Shown in pieces: positions 8,912 through 17,519 of a stretch of 64,000 nt of DNA. Positions within the stretch are counted from its first letter, which is position 1. Each line of letters begins with the position of its first letter. A program made the position numbers and the translations under genes. The DNA is taken from the NCBI RefSeq assembly GCF_017115105.1, contig NZ_JABXKH010000048.1, forward strand, positions 1 to 64,000, in the 5' to 3' direction. Source of the stretch: Nostoc sp. NMS2. Lineage in GTDB: Bacteria > Cyanobacteriota > Cyanobacteriia > Cyanobacteriales > Nostocaceae. The notes under the pieces are model-generated. The model worked only from the letters and a program-made list of their open reading frames with translations. It was not told where the DNA came from and searched no databases.

Positions 8912-9655
8912 CTAATCATGTAATTTGTCAAATAGCCATGCCAAAGCCCCATCAACATCATTAACTTGCTCTCCTGGCGGTATGGCTGGACGATTTACCA
9001 TCACAACCTTCACGCCCAGTTCTCGCGCTGCAATAATCTTGGGCTTTGTGGCATTGCCGCCGCTATTTTTACTTACTATGGTATCAATCTTGTTATCAAT
9101 CAGGATTTGCCTTTCATTATTAAGGGTAAAGGGCCCGCGATCGCACAATACCATCCCCGGTGGTACTAAGGCATCATTAGTAGGAGGGTCAATCATCCGC
9201 ATCAAAAACCAAATTTCCTCTAGATGAGCAAAGGTGGCGAGTTCTTGTCTGCCAACCGTCAAAAATACCCGATGTGCTTGATTTGCTACAGATGTGGCGG
9301 CGGCTTCAACGCTCTCAACTTCAATCCAGCGATCGCCACTTCCTTTTTCCCAGGGCGGGCGTATTAACATCAGACGGGGTACTCCGACTTCCTTTGCGGC
9401 ATCTGCTGCATTGAAAGAAATTTGACTAGCAAAAGGATGGGTTGCATCAATTAATAAGTCGATTTGCATTACTCGCAAATAGTTAGCCAATCCACCCACA
9501 CCACCAAAGCCTCCAACCCGTAAATCGCCCAACGGAACTGAGGGTTCACGGGTGCGACCGGCTAGAGACGTGATTGCATCTAACCCTTGGATAGTCGCAA
9601 CTCTGGCAGCTAGTTCTGCGGCATTTCCCGTACCACCCAGAATCAAAACGCGCAT
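8912..9655 (-). CDS. cobK: Precorrin-6A reductase (CobK/CbiJ)
   Basis: A 247-residue NAD(P)H-dependent reductase of corrin-ring synthesis. It starts MRVLILGGTGNAAELAARV, a Rossmann-type nucleotide loop. Family features follow: SLAGRTREP (about 32-40), LRVGGFGGVGGLANYL (about 46-61), IDATHPFASQIS (about 72-83) and the C-terminal SKNSGGNATKPKI (about 193-205). The ATG at 9655 shares one base with the TAA of the upstream gene (TAATG), so translation is probably coupled. Together they form an operon behind a cobalamin riboswitch, so B12 should repress it. Confidence 0.92.
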   Translation of the reverse strand: MRVLILGGTGNAAELAARVATIQGLDAITSLAGRTREPSVPLGDLRVGGFGGVGGLANYLRVMQIDLLIDATHPFASQISFNAADAAKEVGVPRLMLIRPPWEKGSGDRWIEVESVEAAATSVANQAHRVFLTVGRQELATFAHLEEIWFLMRMIDPPTNDALVPPGMVLCDRGPFTLNNERQILIDNKIDTIVSKNSGGNATKPKIIAARELGVKVVMVNRPAIPPGEQVNDVDGALAWLFDKLHD

Positions 9656-10074
9656 TAGTGAGATAAAGGTGGAATCTTTGCTAAAATGCCCTTCTTCAGG
9701 GCTTCTGGACGCTCTGACCAAGGCAGCAAACCATCTGCTTTGGCATAGTATTGACTAGCACATTTTAGTACCGCAGATGCACTATCATCAACGGCTAAAT
9801 CACCAAATAAATATGTTAATTTACCTTTGGCAGCAAAGGCAACCACACAGGAACGATTACAAGCACTCATGCATTCAACTTCTTGAATTTGGAATTTATC
9901 TCGCAACTCCCAATCTTGTGCAAGCTGCTGAAGTTGGTGTAGAAGTTTTTCACCCCCACTTTCACCTAAGCGTTTTCCGTCTTGCCAAACGCTAGCACAA
10001 GTTTTGCAAACAAATAAAGTATGGTCAGCAACACCCAAGGGATTCATTGGGGAAATATTTACATTAGTAGTCAT
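9655..10074 (-). CDS. DUF1636 putative metal-binding protein, B12-regulated
   Basis: A 139-residue DUF1636 protein. LFVCKTCASVW (about 16-26) and VECMSACNRSCVVAF (about 68-82) place four or five cysteines where thioredoxin-like 2Fe-2S ferredoxins have theirs; YYAKADGLLPWSERPE near the C-terminus is a family signature. Members often occur in cobalamin loci, but the exact role is not established. The ATG at 10074, with GAGG just upstream, is preferred over one at 10122 that would sit inside the riboswitch. It overlaps cobK by one base. Confidence 0.85.
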   Translation of the reverse strand: MTTNVNISPMNPLGVADHTLFVCKTCASVWQDGKRLGESGGEKLLHQLQQLAQDWELRDKFQIQEVECMSACNRSCVVAFAAKGKLTYLFGDLAVDDSASAVLKCASQYYAKADGLLPWSERPEALKKGILAKIPPLSH

Positions 10075-10107
10075 CTGTACCTCGCAGATATGTGGAACTA
10101 GTAAAAC

Positions 10108-10252
10108 TATTTCGGCGGGCATCCTGACTTACTCAATTTGGGATTTTAGATTACATCTCAAATTGGTTTACAGTTGCGGGACAGCGCCGGATTTGCACCG
10201 AACTTTCCCCGTTACCTCTGGTAGCTGCTCCCTACCAGAACCGAATAACCTT
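10108..10252 (-). promoter_or_regulatory. Cobalamin riboswitch
   Basis: Read on the minus strand this contains the conserved elements of the adenosylcobalamin riboswitch in order: GGGGAAAGTTCGGTGCAAAT, CCGGCGCTGTCCCGCAACTG, and the 3' box AGTCAGGATGCCCGCCGAAA (about 10130-10111). The first ATG of DUF1636 lies about 35 bases after the 3' box, so control is probably by ribosome access or early termination. It should shut off DUF1636-cobK when B12 is plentiful. Confidence 0.95.
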
Positions 10253-10369
10253 ATCGATCATACACTAGGGTCATCTAAGAAAAGGATATTACCCATGCAA
10301 CAAAATTATAAAAATCAGCTTCTAAATTTTTCAACCACTAAAAACTTTATTTTATAGGTTTGTATCGCA

Positions 10370-10624
10370 ATGGATTTTTTGACAATTCTAGGATTAGCGG
10401 CTGCCACAATAACCACAATCTCTTTTTTGCCACAGATGTTTCAAACATGGCAAACAAAATCAGCAAAAGATGTTTCTTTTTTAACGCTGATTACATTCAT
10501 AACTGGAATTTTTTTGTGGTTAATTTATGGAATATATCTACAATCCTTACCAATTATTCTTGCTAATAGCGTGACATTGCTTTTTAACTTGATAATTCTA
10601 TGGCTTAAAATTAAATATAGATAA
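10370..10624 (+). CDS. SemiSWEET / PQ-loop sugar transporter-like protein
   Basis: An 84-residue protein with three predicted helices (about 4-22, 38-57, 60-79), the size and shape of a bacterial SemiSWEET half-transporter. The PQ motif in SFLPQMFQTWQTKSAKDVS (about 18-36) is the family hallmark, and SFLTLITFITGIFLWLIYGI matches the second helix. Such proteins dimerise in the membrane to move sugars; the substrate is unknown. It stands alone between the B12 operon and a radical SAM gene. Confidence 0.85.
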   Translation: MDFLTILGLAAATITTISFLPQMFQTWQTKSAKDVSFLTLITFITGIFLWLIYGIYLQSLPIILANSVTLLFNLIILWLKIKYR

Positions 10625-10746
10625 CCCTGCTCATAACTAAAACCTCTGACAGGATAAAAAGGATATATTCTGTGAATAGCAGGAACAAAAACAATTAATG
10701 CTGCCTGTATATAACCTGAGTCTAACTGTATTAATTACGAATTATC

Positions 10747-12402
10747 ATGACATCATCTGTATTTGACTCTGAACGCCTGCTGTTCACCCCCACCACCCCA
10801 GACACCAACGCTATCCCCATAATCTTCGCCTTTCCCAATGAATATAGCGTAGGCATCACTAGCCTTGGCTATCAGGTAGTTTGGGCAACCTTGGCAATGC
10901 GTGATGATGTGCAGGTGAGTCGCCTGTTTACAGATACTCACGAACAACTCCCCAGAACGCCAGAAATTGTGGGATTTTCGATTTCCTGGGAACTGGATTA
11001 TGTGAATATTTTAAATTTGCTGGAATCTTTAGAAATTCCTATTCAAGCAACTTCTCGTGATGATTCTCATCCCATAATTTTTGGTGGTGGTCCCGTTCTC
11101 ACAGCTAACCCAGAACCTTTTGCAGATTTTTTTGATGTAATTTTACTAGGAGATGGCGAAAACCTACTGGGAAATTTTATTGAGGCGTACAAAGAAGTAA
11201 GAAATGCTTCTAGACAAACTCAACTAAAAAGACTTGCACAAATCCCAGGAATTTATATTCCCAGTTTGTATGAAGTCGAATACCACACAAAAGATGGTGC
11301 AATAAAGTCAATTAAACCAATTTCTTCCGAAATTCCCGCAGTAGTGCAAAAGCAAACTTATCGCGGAAATACTCTATCAGCTTCGACTGTAGTCACCGAA
11401 AAAGCCGCATGGGAAAATATTTACATGGTGGAAGTGGTGAGAAGTTGTCCAGAAATGTGCCGCTTTTGTTTGGCAAGTTATCTCACACTGCCTTTTAGAA
11501 CAGCGAGTCTGGAAGATTCCTTAATTCCAGCGATCGCAAAAGGCTTAGAAGTCACAAATCGGCTAGGATTATTGGGGGCTTCTGTAACTCAGCATCCAGA
11601 GTTTGAAGCTTTGCTAGATTATATAAGTCAGCCAAAGTACGATGATGTTCGTCTCAGTATTGCCTCAGTGCGAACCAATACTGTAACAGTCCAGTTAGCA
11701 GAAACTTTGACAAAACGAGACACGCGATCGCTTACCATTGCAGTAGAAAGTGGTTCTGAGAAAATCCGGCAAATCGTCAACAAAAAGCTGCATAACGACG
11801 AAATTATCCAAGCTGCGATAAATGCCAAAGCTGGCGGATTAAAAAGCTTGAAACTCTACGGAATGGCAGGAATTCCTGGTGAAGAAGCAGAGGATTTAGA
11901 GCAAACGGTGACGATGATGCGTAGTATCAAAAAAGCTGCACCAGGATTACGCCTAACATTTGGATGCAGCACCTTTGTACCCAAAGCACACACACCGTTT
12001 CAATGGTTTGGCGTGAATCGGCAAGCAGAAAAGCGGTTACAGTTTTTGCAAAAACAGCTAAAACCGCAGGGGATAGAGTTTCGCCCAGAAAGCTATAATT
12101 GGTCGATTATACAAGCTTTGTTATCGAGAGGCGATCGCAGACTCTCTCAACTTCTTCTGATGACTCGTGACTTTGGCGACTCCTTGGGTAGCTACAAACG
12201 TGCTTTCAAGCAACTCAAAGGGCAAATCCCTGACTTAGATTTCTACGTCCACGCTGATTGGTCTATAGAACAAGTATTACCTTGGAACCACTTGCAAGGG
12301 CCTCTACCACAGTCTACACTACTAAAGCATTTGGCTGATGCTCAGAGTTATATCAACCCATCTCCAAAAGAACTACAGCCGTTAGTGGGCAGTAGGGACT
12401 AG
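10747..12402 (+). CDS. B12-binding-domain radical SAM protein
   Basis: A 551-residue radical SAM enzyme. Residues about 1-180 look like a cobalamin-binding-type Rossmann domain (IIFAFPNEYSVGITSLGYQV, IIFGGGPVLTANPEPFADFF). The SAM radical domain carries the Fe-S motif CPEMCRFC (about 234-241), followed by ESGSEKIRQIVNKKL and LKLYGMAGIPGEE. It is close to the first part of the TIGR03960-type proteins, whose reaction is not known. The C-terminus and stop codon fall inside a GGGACTA heptamer array, so the last few residues (VGSRD) are repeat-derived. Confidence 0.85.
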   Translation: MTSSVFDSERLLFTPTTPDTNAIPIIFAFPNEYSVGITSLGYQVVWATLAMRDDVQVSRLFTDTHEQLPRTPEIVGFSISWELDYVNILNLLESLEIPIQATSRDDSHPIIFGGGPVLTANPEPFADFFDVILLGDGENLLGNFIEAYKEVRNASRQTQLKRLAQIPGIYIPSLYEVEYHTKDGAIKSIKPISSEIPAVVQKQTYRGNTLSASTVVTEKAAWENIYMVEVVRSCPEMCRFCLASYLTLPFRTASLEDSLIPAIAKGLEVTNRLGLLGASVTQHPEFEALLDYISQPKYDDVRLSIASVRTNTVTVQLAETLTKRDTRSLTIAVESGSEKIRQIVNKKLHNDEIIQAAINAKAGGLKSLKLYGMAGIPGEEAEDLEQTVTMMRSIKKAAPGLRLTFGCSTFVPKAHTPFQWFGVNRQAEKRLQFLQKQLKPQGIEFRPESYNWSIIQALLSRGDRRLSQLLLMTRDFGDSLGSYKRAFKQLKGQIPDLDFYVHADWSIEQVLPWNHLQGPLPQSTLLKHLADAQSYINPSPKELQPLVGSRD

Positions 12403-12487
12403 GGACTAGGGACTGGGGATTAAGGACTAAGATTAAAATTTAATGCCCAATTCCCAATTCCCAATGCCCAATGCCCAATTCCCAATC
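12393..12487. repeat. Short tandem repeats (GGGACTA and CCCAATT/CCCAATG heptamers)
   Basis: A GGGACTA array at 12395-12415 overlaps the end of the radical SAM gene. A second array, CCCAATT/CCCAATG at 12445-12487, runs to within 12 bases of the next ATG. These are the STRR type of repeat typical of heterocystous cyanobacteria. Confidence 0.9.
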
Positions 12488-12498
12488 CTGAAAACTTG

Positions 12499-12687
12499 AT
12501 GCAAAACACAGCTGAGTATTACTGCGCCTATTGCGGCGAACCAAACTTAACTTTTATTGATTTGAGTGCTGGAGGACAGCAATCTTATGTAGAAGATTGC
12601 CAAGTTTGCTGTAACCCAAATATTTTGTATGTGCGGGTTGATGAAGATACCCTAGATATCGAGATTGATACAGAATCAGAAAGTTGA
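12499..12687 (+). CDS. CPXCG-motif cysteine-rich protein
   Basis: A 62-residue protein with CAYCG (about 9-13) and CQVCC (about 35-39), a likely zinc ribbon, followed by an acidic tail. It matches the CPXCG-motif family of small proteins of unknown function. The ATG at 12499 is chosen; a TTG one codon upstream would add a single Met. The leader is almost entirely a CCCAATG array and no clear Shine-Dalgarno sequence is seen. The SRPBCC gene follows 19 bp downstream, so the two may be one transcript. Confidence 0.75.
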   Translation: MQNTAEYYCAYCGEPNLTFIDLSAGGQQSYVEDCQVCCNPNILYVRVDEDTLDIEIDTESES

Positions 12688-12706
12688 ATTTTAGGTTTTT
12701 CTTTCC

Positions 12707-13156
12707 ATGCTGCACTTTAAACATTCCTCAGTAATTGATGCGCCACCAGAAGTAGTTTGGAAATTTCACGAAAGGCCAGACATTTTGCAAATGCTGAATC
12801 CACCTTGGCAGCCAGTTCAAGTGGTTCGTCGTGAAGGGGGACTGAACGTGGGCGCTATCACAGAATTTCGCCTGTTTCTCGGCCCATTACCATTAACTTG
12901 GCTAGCGCGTCATACTGAATGCGACAAATATCGCCTGTTTACCGACGAACAGATATCTGGCCCCTTTGAGTCTTGGGTACATCGACATGAATTTGAACCG
13001 GAAGCCGGCAAAACTAGGCTGACTGATGCTATTTCCTTCTCCATGCCTGGTGGAGGAACAGTTGAATTTGTCAGTGGTTGGTTAGTGCAAGCGCAATTAG
13101 AAGCAATGTTTCGTTATCGCCACTATGTAACCAAACGAGAATGTGAGTCACGATAG
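12707..13156 (+). CDS. SRPBCC family (START-like) ligand-binding protein
   Basis: A 149-residue helix-grip protein. HSSVIDAPPEVVWKFHERPD (about 6-25) is the usual first strand and helix of polyketide-cyclase/START-like proteins, and residues 95-140 form the closing strand and long helix. Members bind hydrophobic ligands or act as cyclases or chaperones; the ligand here is unknown. It directly follows the CPXCG gene on the same strand. Confidence 0.78.
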   Translation: MLHFKHSSVIDAPPEVVWKFHERPDILQMLNPPWQPVQVVRREGGLNVGAITEFRLFLGPLPLTWLARHTECDKYRLFTDEQISGPFESWVHRHEFEPEAGKTRLTDAISFSMPGGGTVEFVSGWLVQAQLEAMFRYRHYVTKRECESR

Positions 13157-13598
13157 CAAAATGTGCTGAAAAATACAGTTATCTCAAAATTACAAGTTTA
13201 TTCACTCCAAATCTGTACCAATGTAAAAGGCCGCTTTTTCTAACGAGAAAATGTCTTTAGCTCGAACTTTGGAACAGTGGCGTGGCTATAGTAAGTTTCG
13301 GCATTTACTTGCACTGTAGCTTTAAAAACTACAGTGCAACACGGTAATTAATGAACATAATTCACCGTTTTACCGCTAATTATTGCATGAATGCCCTTTC
13401 CTAATGCTTCATCTGTTTAGAAATTACCAGATAGAAACACTGCTTTCAGTAAGTATTGAATTTATTAGAGTTCTTATTTATACTTTGATGTCTCAACTGA
13501 AAACAGTTTTGGGTATAGCGGTTGTATGTGTAATAATAGTTAAAGTATCTTAATGTTTGTACATATTATTAGAGTATTGGCATTGTCCAATTCAAAAC
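13157..13598. other. Intergenic region with an 11-bp perfect hairpin
   Basis: TTGCACTGTAG (13309-13319) and CTACAGTGCAA (13329-13339) form a perfect stem with a nine-base loop. The rest is AT-rich with no credible gene. It could hold a small RNA ending at the next terminator-like hairpin (13599-13642). Confidence 0.5.
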
Positions 13599-13642
13599 AC
13601 TGACCACTAATAGAGTTTTCTGGATGGTGGTTAGTGCTTTTT
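13599..13642 (+). promoter_or_regulatory. Terminator-like hairpin upstream of crtW (possible attenuator)
   Basis: CACTGACCAC (13599-13608) pairs with GTGGTTAGTG (13627-13636) with one G-T pair, followed by CTTTTTG. It stands only about 50 bp before the crtW start, so it is either an attenuator in the crtW leader or the end of an upstream short transcript. Confidence 0.45.
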
Positions 13643-13694
13643 GTCGTGACTATATTCTAGGAATTTTCATCTGAATACTAGGCGGAGTAAAAGC

Positions 13695-14456
13695 GTGATT
13701 CAATTAGAACAACCACCCAATCATCAAACAAAACTGACTACAGCAGTGAAAAATAAATCTCAGTTTAAGGGAATTTTCATTGCTATCATCATTGTTGCAA
13801 CATGGGTCATTAGCCTGAGTTTATTACTTTCCCTTGACATCTCTAACTTAACATTTTGGATACTATTTCCTAGCATACTTTGGCAAACATTTTTATATAC
13901 AGGATTATTTATTACATCTCATGATGCTATGCATGGGGTAGTGTTTCCCCAGAACACCAAAATTAATCATTTGATTGGGACATTAACCTTATCTTTATAT
14001 GGTCTTTTACCATATAAAAAATTATTAAGAAAACATTGGATACACCACCACAATCCAGCAAGCCAAATAGACCCAGATTTCCATAACGGGAAACACAAAA
14101 ATTTCTTCGCGTGGTATTTTCATTTTATGAAGGGTTACTGGAGTTGGGGACAAATCATCGCCTTGACTATTATCTATCACTTTAATAATCACGTCCTCCA
14201 TATACCCACTGCTAATTTAACGTACTTTTGGGTGATTCCTTCGCTTTTAAGTTCATTTCAATTATTTTATTTTGGTACTTTTCTACCTCATAGTGAACCC
14301 ATAGGAGGTTATATTCAGCCTCATCGTTCCCAAACAATTAACCGTCCAATTTGGTGGTCATTTATCACGTGCTATCATTTTGGCTACCACGAGGAACATC
14401 ACGAGTATCCACATGTCACTTGGTGGCAGTTACCAGAAATTTATAAAACAAAATAG
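13695..14456 (+). CDS. crtW: Beta-carotene ketolase CrtW
   Basis: A 253-residue membrane di-iron oxygenase that adds keto groups at C4/C4' of beta-ionone rings to give echinenone and canthaxanthin. The histidine clusters of the fatty-acid-hydroxylase-like family are intact: HDAMH (76-80), HWIHHH (114-119) and HFGYHEEHH (228-236). Hydrophobic helices lie at about 27-46, 54-75, 89-105 and 150-200. From memory the sequence is very close to Nostoc punctiforme CrtW148. The start is a GTG (13695) with GGAG eleven bases upstream. The gene is alone, with no other carotenoid gene nearby. Confidence 0.95.
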   Translation: MIQLEQPPNHQTKLTTAVKNKSQFKGIFIAIIIVATWVISLSLLLSLDISNLTFWILFPSILWQTFLYTGLFITSHDAMHGVVFPQNTKINHLIGTLTLSLYGLLPYKKLLRKHWIHHHNPASQIDPDFHNGKHKNFFAWYFHFMKGYWSWGQIIALTIIYHFNNHVLHIPTANLTYFWVIPSLLSSFQLFYFGTFLPHSEPIGGYIQPHRSQTINRPIWWSFITCYHFGYHEEHHEYPHVTWWQLPEIYKTK

Positions 14457-14543
14457 TTCTCGTTTATCTAAATATCTTGGCAACAAGAATAACACGGTAA
14501 TCTCTAGCATTACCAAATCATTTTTTAAAATTTCTGTTGATTC

Positions 14544-14570
14544 TTCTCTCTGTGCCTCTGTGGTTCGTTA
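14544..14570 (-). repeat. Dispersed repeat, AACGAACCACAGAGGCACAG type
   Basis: Read on the minus strand this is AACGAACCACAGAGGCACAG plus a purine tail. Related copies occur at 40204-40235, 42896-42934 and, in frame, inside sufD at 44459-44492. Confidence 0.7.
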
Positions 14571-14645
14571 AAAAATAATTATTACAACTCAGATAGAATT
14601 GCTATATATAGCTTGAACAAGGCATTCTTTGAGATTATCCTGATT

Positions 14646-15617
14646 ATGCCAATTAATAATTCTCGTCTTGTCACCTATAGCCCTGCTTATACAATCGTTC
14701 CCACTTACGAATGCTTTAATCGGTGTAGTTACTGCAACTTTCGTAGTGAACCAGGTAAAAGTCCCTGGATGAGTATTTCAAATGCGAAAAGTATTTTAAA
14801 ACTAATTCAAAGCGAAAAAATCTGCGAAATCCTCATACTCAGTGGTGAAGTACATCCCCATTCGTCAAGGCGTGAGGCGTGGTTCGAGCGAATTTATGAT
14901 TTGTGCGAGTTAGCGCTTGCAATGGGGTTTTTACCACACACGAATGTGGGGCCATTGAGTTTTGAGGAAATGCAAAAACTCAAGTCTGTTAATGTTTCGA
15001 TGGGGCTGATGTTGGAACAGTTAACGCCAACATTGTTAAATAGTGTACATCGACACGCACCGAGTAAATTACCAGAAGTTCGTTTACAACAATTGCAATG
15101 GGCGGGAGAGTTACAAATTCCCTTTACAACTGGGTTACTTTTGGGAATTGGAGAAACTGTTAATGATTGGTGGGAAACCTTAGAAGCTATATCTGACTTG
15201 CACCAAAGTTACCATCATATTCAAGAAGTTATCTTGCAACCTCATAGTCCAGGAAATCAGCAAACTTTTGATGCACCTCCTTTTAATCCCCATCAATTAC
15301 CAGAAGTAATTGCTAAAGCCCGTGAGATTTTATCGGCAGATATTACTATTCAAATTCCGCCAAATTTAGTTAAGGATGACTGCTGGTTACTCGCTTGTAT
15401 CGAAGCAGGTGCGCGAGATTTGGGCGGAATTGGGCCAAAAGATGAAGTGAATCCTGATTATCCCCATATTCAGGAACAGGCTTTGAGAAATATTTTACAA
15501 CCTGCGGGGTGGGAATTAGTGACGCGATCGCCAGTTTATCCGCAATTTGATAGCTGGCTATCGGAAGAATTACAAACAGCAGTGAAGCGATCGCGGAATG
15601 CTATGTTATTGGTTTAG
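14646..15617 (+). CDS. cofG: 7,8-didemethyl-8-hydroxy-5-deazariboflavin synthase subunit CofG
   Basis: A 323-residue radical SAM enzyme that with CofH makes the deazaflavin FO (8-HDF), the antenna of class I DNA photolyases and part of F420. The cluster motif CFNRCSYC (residues 23-30) is intact, followed by ILILSGEVHPHSS (about 63-75), the family's substrate region HRHAPSKLPEVR and VILQPHSPG. The ATG at 14646 is chosen because an upstream TTG (14613) adds residues with no family resemblance. No cofH is next to it. It runs between crtW and hflX, all on the plus strand but widely spaced, so it is probably transcribed alone. Confidence 0.92.
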   Translation: MPINNSRLVTYSPAYTIVPTYECFNRCSYCNFRSEPGKSPWMSISNAKSILKLIQSEKICEILILSGEVHPHSSRREAWFERIYDLCELALAMGFLPHTNVGPLSFEEMQKLKSVNVSMGLMLEQLTPTLLNSVHRHAPSKLPEVRLQQLQWAGELQIPFTTGLLLGIGETVNDWWETLEAISDLHQSYHHIQEVILQPHSPGNQQTFDAPPFNPHQLPEVIAKAREILSADITIQIPPNLVKDDCWLLACIEAGARDLGGIGPKDEVNPDYPHIQEQALRNILQPAGWELVTRSPVYPQFDSWLSEELQTAVKRSRNAMLLV

Positions 15618-15773
15618 CATTGTTAGACCCATACCACTAAAACAGCTTCAAATCAAGACTATGGGTGACAAATTCCCAATGCATCCCTCAAAAGATATAG
15701 ATGGCAGCCTAAACCCTGTTGTAAAATAGACATAAGAAGGATTTGGGGGGCCATTTACTGGTCATAAACGCCT

Positions 15774-17519
15774 ATAGAAACTATCTTCGGAAATCTCCAA
15801 GGTTTAAAGTCCAGCCAGCTGAAACAACTACAGCGGCTGTATCACCAGCGTATACCAGGCGATCGCATCACCACGCCTGAGTTTTCCCAGCGTCTGGCAG
15901 CAATTAGCACAGAAGTCAATCAGCCTGTGTGCGCCTATATCAACCGACGCGGACAAGTGATTCGCGTCGGGGTAGGCACACCGCGTCAAACACAAATACC
16001 ACCGATGGAATTGCCCCGTTACGGTGCAGAACGACTCAGTGGTATTCGTTGTATTGCCACCCATCTGAAGCCAGAACCGCCAAATGAAGCGGCACTCACG
16101 GCTATGGCCCTGCAACGTTTAGATGCCCTAGTTGTCCTAAACATTACCGGAACAGGATTTACACGGCGGGGAGGCGGTGCGACTGGATATGTTAAAGAAG
16201 CTTATCTAGCTCACCTAATACCCCAAGAGTCTCGCACCCTGATTACCAGTCCTGCTGCTTTTAAAGTAGAGGATAACCAAATTCCAACCCCAAGTTGGAA
16301 TATATCGCCACCTATGGGCTTGGATGATTTGGCAGACCAGGATTTAGTAGACTTGGTAGAAAATCTGGAAGCAGAATTCCAGCGCGAATTTATCGCCCAG
16401 GAAGTAGACGCTGACCACGATCGCGTGCTAATTGTGGGGCTGATGACCAGTGAGACAACTCCCCTACAATTCCAAGATACCCTAGTTGAATTGGCACGTT
16501 TAGTTGATACTGCTGGGGGAGATGTATTACAGACAATACAACAAAAGCGATCGCGCATTCATCCCCAAACAGTAGTTGGCGAAGGTAAAGTACAAGAAAT
16601 TGCCCTAACTGCCCAAACATTAGGAGTCAATCTCGTCGTCTTCGACCGCGACCTCTCACCCTCCCAAGTCCGCAACTTAGAAATGCAAATTGGTATCCGG
16701 GTAGTTGACCGCACCGAAGTAATTTTGGATATCTTTGCTCAACGCGCTCAATCCCGTGCTGGTAAATTGCAAGTAGAACTAGCACAGCTAGAATACATGC
16801 AACCCCGACTGGCTGGTAGAGGCCGCACCATGTCCCGATTGGGTGGTGGTATAGGGACTCGTGGCCCTGGTGAAACAAAATTAGAAACTGAACGCCGTGC
16901 CATTGGGCAGCGGATTTCCCGACTGCAAAAAGAAGTAACGCAGTTGCAAGCCCATCGTTCGCGGTTACGGCAACGACGGCAACATCGGGAAGTTCCCTCA
17001 GTAGCTTTGGTTGGATATACTAACGCTGGCAAGTCTACCCTGTTGAATGCTCTCACTAATGCAGAAGTTTATACAGCCGACCAATTATTTGCCACCCTCG
17101 ATCCTACCACCCGCCGCCTGGTGATTCCTTATGGCGAAACCAATGAACATCAGGAAATTCTGATTACAGATACGGTAGGGTTCATACACGAACTGCCTGC
17201 ATCATTAATGGATGCCTTCCGCGCCACCTTGGAGGAAGTCACAGAAGCCGATGCCCTACTACACTTGGTGGATTTGTCTCACCCAGCTTGGTTACGTCAT
17301 ATTCGCTCAGTCAGAGAAATCTTGGCGCAAATGCCAATAACTCCTGGCCCGGCGCTAGTGATTTTTAACAAGATCGATCAAGCAAATAGTGAGACACTAG
17401 CTTTAGCTAGAGAAGAATTCCCCCTAGCGGTATTTATTTCAGCGAGTCAGCGCTTGGGATTAGAAACCCTACGTCACCGCCTTGCCCAGCTGATTGAATA
17501 TGCCGTTGACTGTGGTTAA
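15774..17519 (+). CDS. hflX: GTPase HflX; start codon unusual
   Basis: A ribosome-splitting GTPase of the Obg-HflX class. From the first conventional start (GTG 15927) the product has 530 residues, but the frame stays open upstream to 15768 and encodes about 51 further residues that look native (ETIFGNLQGLKSSQLKQLQR at 15777, then HQRIPGDRITTPEF). The only codons ahead of that stretch are ACG, CCT and ATA, so initiation may use ATA (15774) or another near-cognate codon. G1 GYTNAGKST, G3 DTVGFIHELP and G4 NKID are intact, as is the Gly-rich GGGIGTRGPGETKLE linker. This cyanobacterial type has an extra N-terminal domain before the HflX core. Confidence 0.9.
   Translation: METIFGNLQGLKSSQLKQLQRLYHQRIPGDRITTPEFSQRLAAISTEVNQPVCAYINRRGQVIRVGVGTPRQTQIPPMELPRYGAERLSGIRCIATHLKPEPPNEAALTAMALQRLDALVVLNITGTGFTRRGGGATGYVKEAYLAHLIPQESRTLITSPAAFKVEDNQIPTPSWNISPPMGLDDLADQDLVDLVENLEAEFQREFIAQEVDADHDRVLIVGLMTSETTPLQFQDTLVELARLVDTAGGDVLQTIQQKRSRIHPQTVVGEGKVQEIALTAQTLGVNLVVFDRDLSPSQVRNLEMQIGIRVVDRTEVILDIFAQRAQSRAGKLQVELAQLEYMQPRLAGRGRTMSRLGGGIGTRGPGETKLETERRAIGQRISRLQKEVTQLQAHRSRLRQRRQHREVPSVALVGYTNAGKSTLLNALTNAEVYTADQLFATLDPTTRRLVIPYGETNEHQEILITDTVGFIHELPASLMDAFRATLEEVTEADALLHLVDLSHPAWLRHIRSVREILAQMPITPGPALVIFNKIDQANSETLALAREEFPLAVFISASQRLGLETLRHRLAQLIEYAVDCG

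Noticed and set aside
8683-8961. Minus-strand open frame overlapping the end of cobK
   Set aside because: Low-quality composition, overlap with a certain gene, and location in decayed insertion-sequence DNA.
10075-10122. Upstream start for the DUF1636 gene
   Set aside because: It would begin inside the conserved 3' box of the cobalamin riboswitch.
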